From Cordia subcordata (Eukaryota; Streptophyta; Magnoliopsida; Boraginales; Cordiaceae), in assembly GCA_028554755.1 (NCBI GenBank), contig JAPTOF010000024.1:3596001-3660000 (forward strand): DNA of 64,000 nt, read 5' to 3'. The position numbers and the translations under genes were made by a program. Of this stretch, positions 1 to 13,633 are shown piece by piece (positions within the stretch are counted from its first letter, which is position 1; the number at the start of each line of letters is the position of its first letter). The notes beneath the pieces are model-generated. The model saw nothing but the letters and a program-made list of their open reading frames with translations. It was not told the origin of the DNA and made no database searches.

Positions 1-482
1 CAAACCAAAAAGGAAGCAACAGTTTGGAACCATATCACCAACAAAATTGAAAAAAAAGGAAAAGATGAATTTGAATTTTGTCTCCTAAACACACCCTCTC
101 TATCTATTTCTCTCTTCATATATTGCCGAGCATGCAACACAACATGATATCATAACCACTGCAATTATTTAGTCCCCCACAACCACCATATAAATATTAT
201 ATTAAAATCCCAAAAATTAAAAGGAAAAAAGTTGGTAAATTTTCCGAATCCCAAGAAACAAATTCACTTTTTTTTCTTTGCTGGCCGTTGACTGACTGAT
301 TACTTCTTCTAAAATCGTCAGATTTTGTCTCTTTAATTTGCTTTTTCTCTTTAGCCATGGCTGATCTGCTTAAATACTGCCCATGTAGCTAGCCATTTTT
401 ATGCATTCTTCACCATTATATTATAGGACCCCAAAAGAAATTCTCTCTTTAATTTCACCATTTCATACGAACCCAAAAAACA
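1..482 (+). promoter_or_regulatory. 5' flank and probable 5' UTR of the XRI1-like gene
   Basis: AT-rich sequence upstream of the first ATG of the XRI1-like gene, with no open frame that looks coding. A pyrimidine-rich stretch (CTCTCTTTAATTTC, about 443-457) just before the ATG is typical of a plant 5' UTR. Possible TATA-like sequences occur near 190 and 415, but I cannot choose between them or place the transcription start. Confidence 0.4.
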
Positions 483-2415
483 ATGGGTGATCTTCACTCA
501 ATTGCTTACTCGAGCAGCCTCAACAGCTCTTCCCTAGGTTGGGACTTTCACAATCTTGGAGTTTTCAACGCAGACATGTTTCAGTGTAAAAACCCTTTTC
601 TCTTTCTTACTACATCTATCTCTGTGCTTCTTTACTCCTCTTTTTCACTGTGTTTGTTTTTTCACTTTTCATGATGTATATTAACATGCATGATTTATTG
701 TGTGTGTGTGTGTGTTTTTTTTGTTTTTTTCTTTTTTTTAAAGTTATGGAAAGCACTCCTCCATTTGTTTCGCCGTTAATGGAGCCTGATTACTCGACGG
801 GCTATCTGCAAGATGCTTTGTTCGAATTCAGCTCTAAAAGGAGGCGTTTGCTCTTGTTTAGTGATGATGAATTCAAAAATGTTGCAAATCCAACAATGGT
901 ACTTAAATTTAAATCTTTAGCAGTCAAAATAATGTTACTGCAACTTAAATTTTGTAAAAAATTATTAATATATTTGTCATCTGTTTCAGGGTTGTTACGA
1001 GAATTATGATTGCTTTAGGCAGATAGTTACCAAACCATGTGATAGTATTTCAGGTGAGATCACTACTTCTCTCTCTCTTTTCTCTTTTTTTCGTTAAGGA
1101 AAATCCAGTTGATGGAACTCGACCATTGAAACATCTGGTAGAGCTCAGCCCCCAACTGATAAACCTTGAACGCATAGCATGTTAAATGTATTTTCTTTTG
1201 AAATTGAGTGTTGTTTAATGCCAAATGTATGATATTGATTTTTGCAATTATGGATGCCTTCATTACTTAATTATTATTTTTTCCTTTTTTTTTTTTTGGT
1301 TTCACTTTTGAATGAAATGAAGGTGAACCTGTGAGTACATCAGTGACGACAATTAGTGAGGATGTGTCTGTTTTCACGGATATGAAAACGCCAGAAGATC
1401 ATCAGGGCTTATCAACTTCTGAAGCTCTTGAATATTCCTCGTCATTATCTTCTCATAAAGACCCAGTTATTAACACCTTGTCCACCTCTGGTAAAGAAAC
1501 CCTACATACATACCTTTCGTCTTATTAATTTAATTTGTTCCTTCCTGGTGCTTATTTAATTTTGTTCTATCTTATTTTGTTTCTCTCGTATACATACAAA
1601 CTAGTCATAATCCGACATTTTATAATGTTATGAGGAAAATTCAATGGTTGTGAATTCAGACACGGAACGATATGCATTCTGCTTGCGTCTACAGAATGTT
1701 AAACTTGAGGATGGATTGCTTCAAAGCTTTTTTTTTTTTTCTCTAACCCTACATGCTAATTGCACTCTTTGTTGGATTCTTTTTGGGGTGAAAACTGGAA
1801 ATTCTTTGGGGTCCAGCAGTCTTCAGCTGTGGGACATTGCTGATAACAATCATATGGGACAGCCACCCATTATTTACGTATATATATTATTCCTTCCGGT
1901 AGCTACTAAAATTATTTGTTGACCAAAATGCACCAACTGCCCAAACTTAAAATTCAATTATTAAACCACCCATACATACATACATACTTCTTCTATATAT
2001 ATATATATATATACACACACACGTACATTAATATATTTGACTTCTCATGTGCAACTCCCTTCATCACTATTTGTTCACACTTAATTAATTAGTTTAATGT
2101 CTTTAACACGAAGAATATATATTGGTCTCAGGTATAGGTCAGAAGAGAAAGAAGAGAACGATGACCACGAAGGTGGTGTACCCCTTCACACTGGTGAAGC
2201 CAGGAGGCGTGGAAGGAGACATTACGTTGAACGACATCAACGAGAGAATCTTAATGCCGCCAACAAGGCCGGTGAGACATCCGGTGGGGGACTTCGCCTG
2301 CCGGCCATTAGTCTCCCCTGATGGACCAGGTTTATTTGGCAAGTCTGTGGTCGCACTTACAAAAATTCATACGCAAGGAAGAGGTACCATCACAATTATC
2401 AGGACTAGAGATTGA
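483..2415 (+). CDS. XRI1: XRI1-like protein (X-ray induced transcript 1 family), 5 exons
   Basis: Exons inferred by hand: 483-585, 744-898, 990-1053, 1323-1490 and 2132-2415. All introns are GT-AG, the phases agree, and the model gives about 257 residues with a TGA at 2413-2415. Landmarks are the N-terminal HNLGVFNADM, the central YSTGYLQDALFEFSSKRRRLL and the C-terminal TLNDINERILMPPTRPVRHP followed by GRGTITIIRTRD. This order is characteristic of plant XRI1-like proteins. In Arabidopsis XRI1 is induced by X-rays, binds the meiotic protein MND1 and is needed after meiosis in pollen and for DNA repair; function here is inferred from the family. KRKKR at the start of exon 5 may be a nuclear localisation signal. 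Intron 4 (1491-2131) is long and contains a coding-like stretch from 1660 after a good AG, in matching phase, so an extra or alternative exon is possible. It is the only host gene that looks intact. Confidence 0.8.
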
Positions 2416-2973
2416 GCCAAGTTAAAAACATGTATGCAAAAGGGGAAGTGTACTGTTTATTGTCAGAATCAAATCATGTTTAAATTGTATATACATATTG
2501 GGGCATGTGTTGTATGTAATCGTATATTCAAACTTAATTGTTTGCTATAGTAAAAGCCTCGGAGGACAACCTTGTTATAGAGATTTGGTTGCCAATTCAA
2601 TGGATGACATCATTTTTGTTCTTTTTTCTTTTTTTTGCTTTGAGATAAAATATTCCTAAGTCACATTGGAGTTGAGACTAATTCCTATAGGGTAATGAAC
2701 GGTTAAGGAAAAGTCCTCCTAACAAGTATACTTTCCGAGATAACATAAATTTGATAACAATCTCTTTGAATACATTATCAGCCTCTTTGGCTAAGTTTAT
2801 TTGGGACTTATAAGTTGCATATAATAAAAAATATATAAGATAATATTTTTTTAATAGCTTATAAGCTGCAAAATGAGCAAAGCCAAATAGGCTCTAAGTT
2901 AACAAAATGGTGCTGTATATATTCTAACTCAAAATGAAAAAAAAAGGGAAAAAAAAAGATGAGGCTGTATACC
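2416..2973 (+). other. 3' UTR and spacer after the XRI1-like gene
   Basis: The first 130 bases or so look like a plant 3' UTR (T-rich, with TGTATGTAAT near 2511). The rest is AT-rich spacer with poly-A runs near 2938-2958. No further gene is seen. Confidence 0.4.
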
Positions 2974-3018
2974 ATGCACCATGAGAAAGGTGCACCCCTC
3001 TTCCATTGTGCACCTTAC
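2974..3018. repeat. Left arm of an imperfect inverted repeat (GTGCACC motifs)
   Basis: Contains GTGCACCCCTCTTCCATTG followed by GTGCACCTTAC. It is largely the reverse complement of 7478-7526, which reads GTGCACCCCACATTCATG then GTGCACCGTAAC on the minus strand. The two arms enclose about 4.5 kb holding organelle DNA and a MULE transposase, so they may be terminal repeats of a mobile element. I did not find a convincing target-site duplication. Confidence 0.45.
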
Positions 3019-3275
3019 AGTGCTTGCAATACACGCAGGTTCTTTATCAACAAATGAGTAGCAGCAGGACAGAACTTGATCAACAATTATTCACACAAAT
3101 ATCCACTAGCTATGTCAGTAGTAGTGTCCAATTTTCTTTTGTAAATTTTATTGTCACCAAGCTGCTTCACACTAATAACAAGCGAAGCAACTCATGAACA
3201 AGCAACAATATTCACTCACATCAATGCTTTCCTCTCCAAAACACCCCCCAAAGCATGTAATTCTCTCTTATCTAT

Positions 3276-3446
3276 ATGTTCAAATGTTTTAAATTATATA
3301 TTCACAATTAAGAAATAATATGTTCATAACTTGTGATCAATATGTTCATATCCACAAACTACATGTTCACACCTATGAATAACATGTTCACAACTTTAAT
3401 TAAGATATTCACAACTTTAAGCAAAATGTTCACAACCTTGAATGGG
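3276..3446. repeat. Minisatellite, about 8 units of 21-22 bp
   Basis: Units start at 3276, 3298, 3320, 3342, 3363, 3384, 3405 and 3426. Each begins ATGTTCA or ATATTCA, mostly followed by CAAC or similar. The spacing (22, 22, 22, 21, 21, 21, 21) is too regular for chance. The flanks at 3019-3275 and 3447-3750 show no recognisable gene. Confidence 0.8.
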
Positions 3447-3751
3447 AACAGAAGCCAAATATAGTGTCGGCGAGAAGCTTAAGCTTGCATTCATGGGCTT
3501 TCATGGTGAATAGGTGATGGAGCTTTCTCAACGAACGTGGAGCACACCAAGTTGATCAGAAAAGCTTTGGGAATCCCGTCATGGTGCCAGTGTGGCGTTT
3601 GACAGAGTTTTTATGAATGTTAATACTTGAGCTCACGGCCATGGCTTTCATGGTGAACCTGTGATAGAGCTTGTCATGGTGCTGGTGCAGTGTTTGGTTG
3701 AGGTTTTTTTGAGGATTTTTTTTTACCCAATTTTTAAAATACCATGCAAAA

Positions 3752-4960
<1,209 letters not shown>

Positions 4961-4974
4961 ACCGTTCTTACTAG

Positions 4975-6807
4975 GGTCCACAACAAGGATCATGTTCATT
5001 GCATGCACATGTTTGCATGCTTGACATTCTCGGCCAGCTGTCCAACACATGTTTTTAATGAATTGGTTCCGCCATCTTTTCATCACGTTGCTTTTGAGAT
5101 GTCTCAAGCAAATGCGAGGTTTTATTTCAAGTTGACCGTTACATGTAACCCGCTCAATTGCAGATGCGATACCTGCATGCCTCTTTGAAATGATACACAC
5201 TTGGGGGCATCCTAGTAAAAAAAGTTCTCACGTAACTGCTGTAAGAACCACGACCAAGTACGAGTTGTCTCTACGTCTACAACTACAAAGGCTAACGATA
5301 ATACTTGGCAGTTGGCATCTGTGGCTAATGCAACTAGAAGATGACCCTTGTAATTTCCCCACAAGTGTGCAGCAAAACCACTGGTTTACAATGCCTCCAC
5401 GCCGTGATGCATGGACCAAATGCCTAATAAACCATGTCAAAAAATTTTTTCACCTGCGTTGAACCTTCAGCGAACCTATATCTCACAACACTACCTGGAT
5501 TCTTGGCCATCACAGCACCAAGAAACTATGGGAGCATTTGGTATGACATGTCCCAATTGCCATACACTAGTTCAATTGCTTTATTCCGATCGTTCCAAGC
5601 TTTTCTGTAACTGACATCCGTATTAAGCTTCTCCTTCATGTAAGCTTGGATAAGCCCGACCTTGTAATCAGCCTTTTTAGCTATGAAATGCCACACCAAA
5701 TATCCAACCAAACCCGAAGTCAAATTTTTGTGCCCCGACGCAGTTATTTGCACCATACAAACATGTCTGGCATCATACTATATGATCTCCTACTGCTTAT
5801 GCGTTGCTTTCTTTATGACACATACATACAATGGGCATGCTACACTTTCACTGTGCATTTCCCTACATTGTACCTTTCCCAGGGTCTTACTCGACTTGAC
5901 GACCCTATATTCCTTTTTCTATTTTTATCACGTTCTGTTGAATAGTCCTTATCCTATCCACTTTGAATGGGAATACCATTCGTTTGGCCAGTTCCATCCT
6001 GTCGGGGTCCCATATTGGACGTTTGGTGACCTCGTACCTGCTTGTCATATAGAATTCAGTCCTAGCAGTATGGAACTCCACTTCTTCCTTCTCTTCTACA
6101 TGTAGCTCTGCATTGATATCCGGTTCTTCTACATCATTCTCAATTTGGTAGTTCAAACTTGCTTTTGAGACTACATCTTCTTGATCGTTCAATTCACCGT
6201 CCTCGTTCTCTTCGTATGCCTCTGACAAAACAATATCGGCTGCGATGTCACATCTCTCCTCCGTGCCAACGCCACGATGAGAAGGTCCTCCGACTTCAAA
6301 AGTGGACTATGGTTGAGGAGAAAGGGAAAAGGTGGCAAACTCTGCCACTGTTGTTGCAATATTGATATGTTCATTTTTTTCATACGATGGTGCTGCATTT
6401 AGGTCCGGCATGTTGGACTGGTACGGAACCTCGGCCATTTGTTGCGGCACATACACGTCGTCACACTGAACGTCCACTATTATGTGCACGACACAACGGT
6501 TCCAAGTACAGCGAGCTGTGTCATACATCTCCCACATATCTTCATCATCAATTATTGCACTTGGATAATAATAAATCTGCTGCAATATGGCATCCCATCT
6601 AGAGTCACGATAGCATAAGTTAACCCTATCAGTGGTCGGACGCAACCTTAGTTTTCAAATTATACGAGAAACAAATTGATCGTAAGTTGTATAGGGATGA
6701 ATTTTGATGTTGCGTGGTATATTTGGACTTATATAATCAAGACCGTAATAGATCATTATTTTGTGACCGTCGTAGTATAAAAGAATAGTAACCTCAGTTG
6801 AATTCAT
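4975..6807 (-). pseudogene. Mutator-like element (MULE/MuDR) transposase, degenerate
   Basis: On the minus strand, spread over several frames, are the landmarks of a MuDR-type transposase in the right order. They are an N-terminus beginning MNSTEVTILLYYDGHKI (ATG at 6805-6807), an acidic linker (6228-6040), the start of the MuDR domain (near 6000-5905), a helical region with KADYKVGLIQAYMKEKLN and AIELVYGNWDMSYQMLP (5680-5526), then AVMAKNPGSVVRYRFAEGS (5500-5450), and a catalytic-domain remnant with TWSWFLQQLREN-like sequence (near 5260-5220) and CIISKRHAGIASAIE (near 5195). ICLRHLKSN and CWTAGREC follow at 5110-5020. Several stops and frameshifts break it, and the first catalytic Asp region is lost. 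The C-terminus is cut off near 4975, where the atpB fragment begins. Confidence 0.75.
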
Positions 6808-7100
6808 TCTTTTAGGTGCTTTGATGGAATAAATTTGGTAGAAAGTGGAATGATGGGTACCAGATTGAATGAGCCGGTAGAGGAAGGGGTTGGGATTTAT
6901 ATAAGTAAGAAAACGCATTCTAGGAGTGAGATTTCTGAAATTTCTCGTGACGTGAAATGACTAGAGCATGATTGATGGCAGGAAATATATTCCAATTATT
7001 ACAAACGCACTCTTAGAATGCGTTGTTAAGAATAAATTTCCTGCTCTGCAATCAAATCAAATCTGAAATCAAATCTGTCAGGGATGTAAGGAAAACCTAG

Positions 7101-7231
7101 AAAACGAGTTCCGGAAGTGCGGAACGCACTCCAAGAATGCAGGCGCACTCCTGGAATGCGGCCACACTCCTAGAGCGCGTTCCGCATTCTCGGCGTACGT
7201 CTCTCATTCTCGGAATGCGTGAACCGCGTTC
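7101..7231. repeat. GC-rich block of repeated GGAATGCG/CGCACTCC motifs
   Basis: In an otherwise AT-rich region, this block repeats GCGCACTCC, GGAATGCG and CGCATTCTCGG in both orientations. GCGGAACGC (7119-7127) and GCGTTCCGC (7177-7185) are perfect inverted copies. A related unit, CGCACTCTTAGAATGCG, occurs about 100 bp upstream (7006-7022). It lies just upstream of the MULE transposase start, so it could be a subterminal region of that element, but this is inference. Confidence 0.6.
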
Positions 7232-7477
7232 CATGAAAACAAATTGGGTTATTTTTGAAAACCTATCACGAATTGGGTTATTTTTGCATTGTATTTTAAA
7301 AATTGAGTAAAAAAAATCCGTTTTTTGAACATTAATGCCTCTGAAACATGTAAGCAGATAGGGAGAGGGTAGACGCAATAGGAAGGGATGTGGCTAACGT
7401 GCTTTGCTCTCTCATGTGTTGATCTATTTTTTATTTTATTTTTTTTGTGTTTAATAGAGCGATTGATGCTCAATCGT

Positions 7478-7526
7478 GTTACGGTGCACCATGAATGTGG
7501 GGTGCACAGTTTGCCGGGTGCACCAT
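7478..7526. repeat. Right arm of the imperfect inverted repeat (GTGCACC motifs)
   Basis: GGTGCACCATGAATGTGG followed by GGTGCAC and GGGTGCACCAT. It pairs, imperfectly, with 2974-3018, and each arm carries three copies of a GCACC motif with similar spacing. It probably marks the right limit of the block containing organelle DNA and MULE sequence. Confidence 0.45.
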
Positions 7527-8514
7527 AAAATTTTCGAAAAAAGATGGTCCGGTATTTTTAAAAGGCTATATCTATTTGATATTTGTACCCCTATCTTTTA
7601 CCCGTGGGTGACCTTTAGTCCTTTGAGTGAAAGTCATCAAAGAGATAGCAGTGCATGCCTAGTCAATTCAGTATTTGATTGCAACTAGATAACAATCTCT
7701 TTTAATACATTTAATTATTTGAATAAAGTCTACATAGCCACCAAGCAAAAAGAAAAAAAAAAAAAAGGGAAGAAAGTTTACATAGCCAATGCTACAGGAT
7801 TTTATATAAATAGTTATGTATTTTATTGTGCTTTGAGTAAGCATAGAAAAGAGTAAAATAATAACTATTATTTAGTTACAGTTTTAAGTATACTAAAATA
7901 TATGTGCATTTCTAATCGTAACAATGAATTGGAATTTTTACATTTCTTTTTTTAGGATAACAAAATATTGTTATGCTCAAAATATTAATATAAATTTGAA
8001 AAATAAATTTGTTATACCTCAAAATATAACAAAATTTGAATTGTACACCTATATTAGTTACTTTAACTACAATTCTGTGATTCCAAATATAACAAACATC
8101 ATCAATTTTTAGTTATACACTGAAAACTCTTACTCTTGAATCAAGCATAATTAATTAATTTTATTGCACTTTTAAATATAATAAAAAACTAAAATATGTA
8201 GAACTACTAGTTTGTTTTCTTGTGATGCAAGAAACAAAGTTCCATAACAACTAAGCAAGAATTGTACAAATGCCGCCTCCTAATTTGGATGAGATGTTGG
8301 AAAATTTTAGACTTCAAACTTTTGTTCAATATTATCAGAACTAATTTATTGTATGTTTCCATCTTCACAAGCTATATATATATATAGTAAGAATATGGAA
8401 ACTTTGATTTAGTAAAAAGGGATAATTCCAAGCATAAAACTCCTTTCATATGTAAGGTTCAAGATAAATCAAATTCACCATAAAATCTATTATATCTGTC
8501 ATTATCTTACACCC

Positions 8515-8539
8515 AAAAATAAATAAATAAATAAATAAA
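8515..8539. repeat. (AAAT)n microsatellite
   Basis: About six units of AAAT/AAATA in a row. Confidence 0.85.
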
Positions 8540-8782
8540 GTTATCTAGTTGAAATTTTGTTGGGTACGAAGGAAAATTTATTATAAAAATTTTGGCTTAA
8601 CCGTCTAGTTGAAAATTAAGTACTAACAAGTGCCACCTCAAATTAAATTCCACAATATATGATGACCATCGCGAGAGCAGTAGTCTATTAATTATTAATA
8701 TTGTGTTCAGTGTGAATCTCCCACATATACCCTTTGTTATTGTTAATTACCAATGTGGAGAGGAGTAGGAAAAAAGCAATGC

Positions 8783-8808
8783 TAATTAATTAATTAATTA
8801 ATTAATTA
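8783..8808. repeat. (TTAA)n microsatellite
   Basis: An uninterrupted TAATTAAT repeat, about six units. Confidence 0.85.
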
Positions 8809-8916
8809 TTGGAGCAACATTTGATTTACTAGACTAAGTTTGAGTAGGTGAAGAGAAGATGTAATAGCAAAAGACTTGGGAAGGAGACTTTCCCTTTCAT
8901 GATAGAACAAACAAGA

Positions 8917-8924
<8 letters not shown>

Positions 8925-8963
<39 letters not shown>
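8925..8963. repeat. (AT)n microsatellite
   Basis: About 19 uninterrupted AT units, preceded by a poly-A run. Confidence 0.9.
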
Positions 8964-8965
<2 letters not shown>

Positions 8966-9660
8966 TTTTATAGAATAGAGCTTAAAGAGACATGCCACAC
9001 CAGCTTTTGTAAAGAGTATATAAGCTAATTTTATGCTCTCACAAGTGGTGATGCATAAGGGTAAAAAGATTATTAACTTCAAAGGCATAAATTATGTTAT
9101 AAGCCCCTAACATTGTTATTTTTTTCTAACTAAGCTCTTATTGTTTTAAAATGTTCAAATTAATTTATAATATTTTACTATATAGTCAAATTAGTCCCTA
9201 AACAATCACGTTAGTTTTTATTATTTAAAAAATTTTGTGTAGGTCCTTTATATTTAATAAAGTTAGTCAAATTAGTACAAATATGAGTAAAATAATGAGG
9301 ACTTTTGAACTATGTAAATTAATCTATAATATTTTAAGGACATAGTCAAATTAATCTGTAAACAAGTCAAAAGTTTTACTATTTTAATATATTTATATTA
9401 GTCCTTAATATTTTACAACTTATTTGAATTAGTCCCATAATATAATATAATATTATAGGATATAGATGTTAGAGATATAGTATACTAACAAATAAGAAAA
9501 TTATGTTATAAGTACCAGTGTTTTTTCTTAAATTAGTCCCTTTTATTTTTAAAGATTCAAATAAGAATAATGGTACAAAAATTACTACAGAAAATGAAAT
9601 GATATTTAGTCATTCTTCTGTATAATTATACTATTATAGTAGTAACAGATAGTAGCAATA

Positions 9661-9697
9661 GTAGTAGTAGTAGTAGTAGTAATAATGATGATGATGA
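9661..9697. repeat. Compound (GTA)n-(ATG)n microsatellite
   Basis: Seven GTA units (9661-9681) followed by four or five ATG units (9684-9697). Confidence 0.85.
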
Positions 9698-11304
9698 TTA
9701 TACTTCATCACAATTTAAGAGACTTTAAGAGATGCTATGTCATTTTTTAATTAATTTTTTGAGTTTATTTCAATTAAATAGTCTATAACACTAACAAATC
9801 TCCATGATCACTACAAAGTCCTCATTGTTTCCTTTTATGTTCAATCTTTATTATTTCGGACTATCCAAATCAATCATATTTTTTTAAAGAAATATTTAAT
9901 TTAATTCCTGCCATTAGATATTTAACCAAATATGACCAAAATAACTTTGTTAGTTTGGTGAACTAAAAGTATTCTTTAATTATAAATATTTATTAAATAA
10001 AATAATTGAGGCATGTCATTGGATTATTCAAGTGAATATTAATAGTCATAATTGATTTGTGAATGTAATGGTATCACATTCATAGGATATTTTAAAAAAT
10101 AAAAATAAAATTACACTAAAATTAATTTTTATAGATATTTAAAAATAATAAAAACCAAGTAAAAAACCTAAAAACACAAAAAAATTTACAGCCATAAATA
10201 TTTTAAAAATTAAAAAATACATAGAGAACCTAAATAATCCTGTACAAAGAACGCGATATGAAAGGACTTGTATAAACTAATAGTAGTAACAAATTGAAAT
10301 TGAATGATGGACAAGTGTAAATGAATAGTAATAAGTGAAATAAAATTGAATGACACAAAAGTACAATTATTTGGCATCTCTAGTCTCGTACTATTCAAAA
10401 ATAGGATGTATAGTAGACGACGTTATATATCATTTCTTCTTTCTTTTATTATTTCCTGTATAATTTATACTCTTATAAATGAGAAATTTGATATTTAAGT
10501 TGTGAATTATTAACAATTAAAATAGATAAAGGGATGATATAAAATATTAGTCATACACCAATTGCCCTTACATTTTGCTAACTCCTTGAGTCGCACAAAT
10601 TAAAGAAACTGGAATTTTCTAATCTTTTTTGAACTAAATACAGTTAAGTTTGGCTTCAAAACTGCAAAAAGTCCTTTAGTTACGTTCATTTTCCATTTTC
10701 CCCCTATTTAATATGTTTTTAATTACTTTAATTAATCTGTAATGGAAACAAGTATTTAAGACGGAAAACAGAGAGGAATAAGTTAGAAAAATATACACAT
10801 GATCAATACAGGATGATTATTTGTTAATTTATAAATATATATATCCTTTTGTTAACATGTATGAAAAGTTGAATGTCCAAATCTTTGTTGAAATAAGGGA
10901 GTGCATGTCTGTTTCTTCTTTACTTTATAGGCGTCAACTTCAAAGGGCTACTTTTACAAATAATAAATACATGAATTTGTTTGTTTCCATAGTGCTATGG
11001 AACACAAAAGTCCTACACACACACATATATATGGGATCATCATAGGCTTTAGTAATATCATATGTGGAATAGGGATCGCTAAAATTATTTGCATTGAATG
11101 AGAAGGGCGACGCTTTTCCTAATGCTAATCTAAAGACTATGTATGTATACTACATATATATATATATATATATGTATGTATATTGGATATAATTAAAAGG
11201 TGAAGCCATGAAAAGGGGAGAAACAAAAGAATAAAGACAAAGAACAACACGCTTGTGAATGAAGGCAAGTATTGAACTATGACATATATATTCTCCATCA
11301 AAAA

Positions 11305-11323
11305 GGGGCGGGGGGGGGGGGGG
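11305..11323. repeat. Poly-G tract
   Basis: GGGGC followed by 14 G. This is rare in such AT-rich DNA and could form a G-quadruplex; its length is also prone to sequencing error. Confidence 0.7.
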
Positions 11324-12712
11324 AAACAAAAGAAAAACTATGACAAATTTATCTCTTCATTTCCGGCTTTAGTTAGATTCAAGTTCAAAAGAAGATTAAA
11401 GTCTAATAGCAAAGCTTAATCTACAAGGGACTACATTAAAAGCTATCGTGCTTCTTTCCCTCATTCATTTTGTTATGTTTACACCTTTTGTTTTCATTCT
11501 TCCTTTAATCATTGAGTATATAGTTGAAAGTTGATGACATGAATTTAGATCCATTCATTACATTTATGAATAAATCAGGAACTTCTTTTTAAATACACAC
11601 TTTAACACGATTCTTTAACCCTATACACATTCTTTATTTCATTTACATAGACTAATCTTGACTAAAAATAAATCAAAATTTAATTTCTTCAAAAAAAAGA
11701 TACATATATGTTGGTTTTTGTGGAGTCTGTAGTGAATAATGCTCATCTTTCATAATATTATAATATTATTATATTATTATATATTTTTTAATCAAACATT
11801 ATAATATTATTATAAAAAAGAGTAATGATACTAAAATAATTATTAAATTATTATTTAATCCATACTCAACTATCCAAATTCATGAAACCTTGGCTATATC
11901 ATTTAGTCATTGACTTTGATGTGTTCGATGCCCGGTTACATAGATGGATACGCATTCAATATAATGCGTGATGACAACAGAAAAGCCAAAAACAGAATCT
12001 TTGCCAAAATTCTCAGGAGCAAGATGATGTACAAGTCCAGCAACTATGCCTTTTGCATTAAATTATGTGGGTCAAAAATGTCCAAAAACTTCATTTATTT
12101 ATTTTTCTTTTTTACCATTATGCAATGATTAAAAATAGGGGCACCATTATCAGAATTTCGTAGTAGAGGACGACACCTGTCATGCTGATGGAAAGATTTT
12201 TGTCAAGGAGTTGATGAAAAGATGGAAAAGATCATTTTCAATTCAAATTAAATTAAATCCAGATAATAAAAATATATTCATTCCGTAAAGAAAAGGTCAT
12301 TTTCGTTTCATTTATCTCAAATTATAGTTTAATTTATTTCCTTTCCAAAAAGCTAGTTAACCTTATATATTCTTATTTAATGTACATTTTTATTAATAAA
12401 CATAAACTATTTATTAATTATCACTAACATGAGTCATCTAGTATTAGTAAAAGTTATTACTTAGTTATAGTAACTATATTTTTTAAGTTATATAAAAATG
12501 AAAATAGTCCCATCTTTGTTTTCAACTGTCGAATTTTCAACAATTTGTTTGTCGTTTTCTTCCGAGGTCAACGTGGGTCATTTGTGCATCAAAATTGAAA
12601 AAACTTTTTCGTATTACCAGACGATATTCCTAACATGGAAGACCTTTTACGTGTTGCATGATGTTATAATTACTCTATTTCAATTTTTTTTTTTAAAAGT
12701 TAATTGATGGGT

Positions 12713-12756
12713 CTCAAGTTTTATTTTTATTTCTCTCAAGTTTTATTTTTATTTCT
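12713..12756. repeat. Perfect 22 bp tandem duplication
   Basis: CTCAAGTTTTATTTTTATTT plus CT occurs twice in direct succession (12713-12734 and 12735-12756), next to a poly-T run. Confidence 0.8.
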
Positions 12757-12890
12757 TTTTTTTGAAACCAAAAGATTTTCATTAATCGAAAAGAATTTAC
12801 TCGAATGCTCTAAAAATCTCAAAAGAAGCAGTTTTGTAAGACAAGGAGAATTATTAGAGTACCAATTAAACGAAAAATGGTTAATCTAAA
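12757..12890 (-). mobile_element. Possible LINE 3' end fragment
   Basis: Read on the minus strand, the sequence runs through CGATTAATGAAAATCTTTTG into a poly-A run (T run at 12757-12764 on the plus strand). Plant LINEs often end this way, with a short INEI-like coding tail followed by poly-A. No domain large enough to confirm it is visible. Confidence 0.3.
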
Positions 12891-13591
12891 AAAATTTTGT
12901 TATTTAAAGTTCATTTGGGTTGGCTTTTTTTCAAAAGTATTTTGCCAAAAAAATTTTGAAAAAAAGTATTTTCTTTTTTGAAAAATTAAAAGTTTTAACT
13001 TCTATAAAAAAGCTAAAATTGAGATTATTTTAGAATTTTAATTTTTTAAGATCCAATTCAAATACTAATCATACAAAATATGTAATTTTCTCAAAAAAAT
13101 ATTTTTTATAAAAAAAAGCAATTCAAACAGGACTTGAATCAGTCAATTTACACTCATTCAACCTACTAATAGTACAAAAGTAACTTAAGGAATTCCAAAA
13201 TGGGGGAGATTTCCAAAGTTGAAGTAGCAGTTGAGTATTAAGTGACTTTTTTGAATAGGTCTCTCAAGTTCATGGAGACATGTTTTGGACAATCCACTTG
13301 TGTTGATAATAATTAATAGAATATAATGGTAGTGATTTTGAGGTTGAGAGGGCACATCAACCACACTGGAAATTGGAAATCAGGGTTTTTCACAGCTGTA
13401 TAGCAAATAAACACACAGCATGTGCACCTACTTGACTATGCATATTGTTGTAGTGGGGTAGCTTGAAAGGTAATGTTGAATACATCGGGTATATTTTTGT
13501 CGTCGCTTTGAATCAGTGATCGGTAAGTGTTGTAGTGGTCTTCTTTTTTTAATTTTTTTAGTTTATAAATTTTGAATTTTGCCTTTAACAT

Positions 13592-13596
<5 letters not shown>

Positions 13597-13632
<36 letters not shown>
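13597..13632. repeat. (TA)n microsatellite
   Basis: About 18 TA units in a row. Confidence 0.9.

Positions 13633-13633
<1 letters not shown>

Larger units (their letters stand above)
7527..12712. other. AT-rich intergenic spacer with microsatellites
   Basis: No coding region is supported. At 9090-9540 short phrases such as CAAATTAGTCCCTAA and AGTCAAATTA recur in degenerate form, which suggests old repeat-derived DNA. AT-rich tracts occur at 11155-11174 and 11755-11815, and a poly-G run at 11309-11323. Small open frames in this stretch have no recognisable motifs. Confidence 0.6.

Noticed and set aside
7097..7473. Minus-strand frames over the GC-rich block
   Set aside because: The frames exist because the GC-rich motif repeats lack stops; the translated sequence is repetitive and unlike any protein family.
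11910..12128. Plus-strand frame with a polar, Lys/Arg-rich sequence (RDDNRKAKNRIFAKILRSK)
   Set aside because: Short, with a non-ATG start and no recognised domain; it could be an old gene fragment, but nothing supports it.
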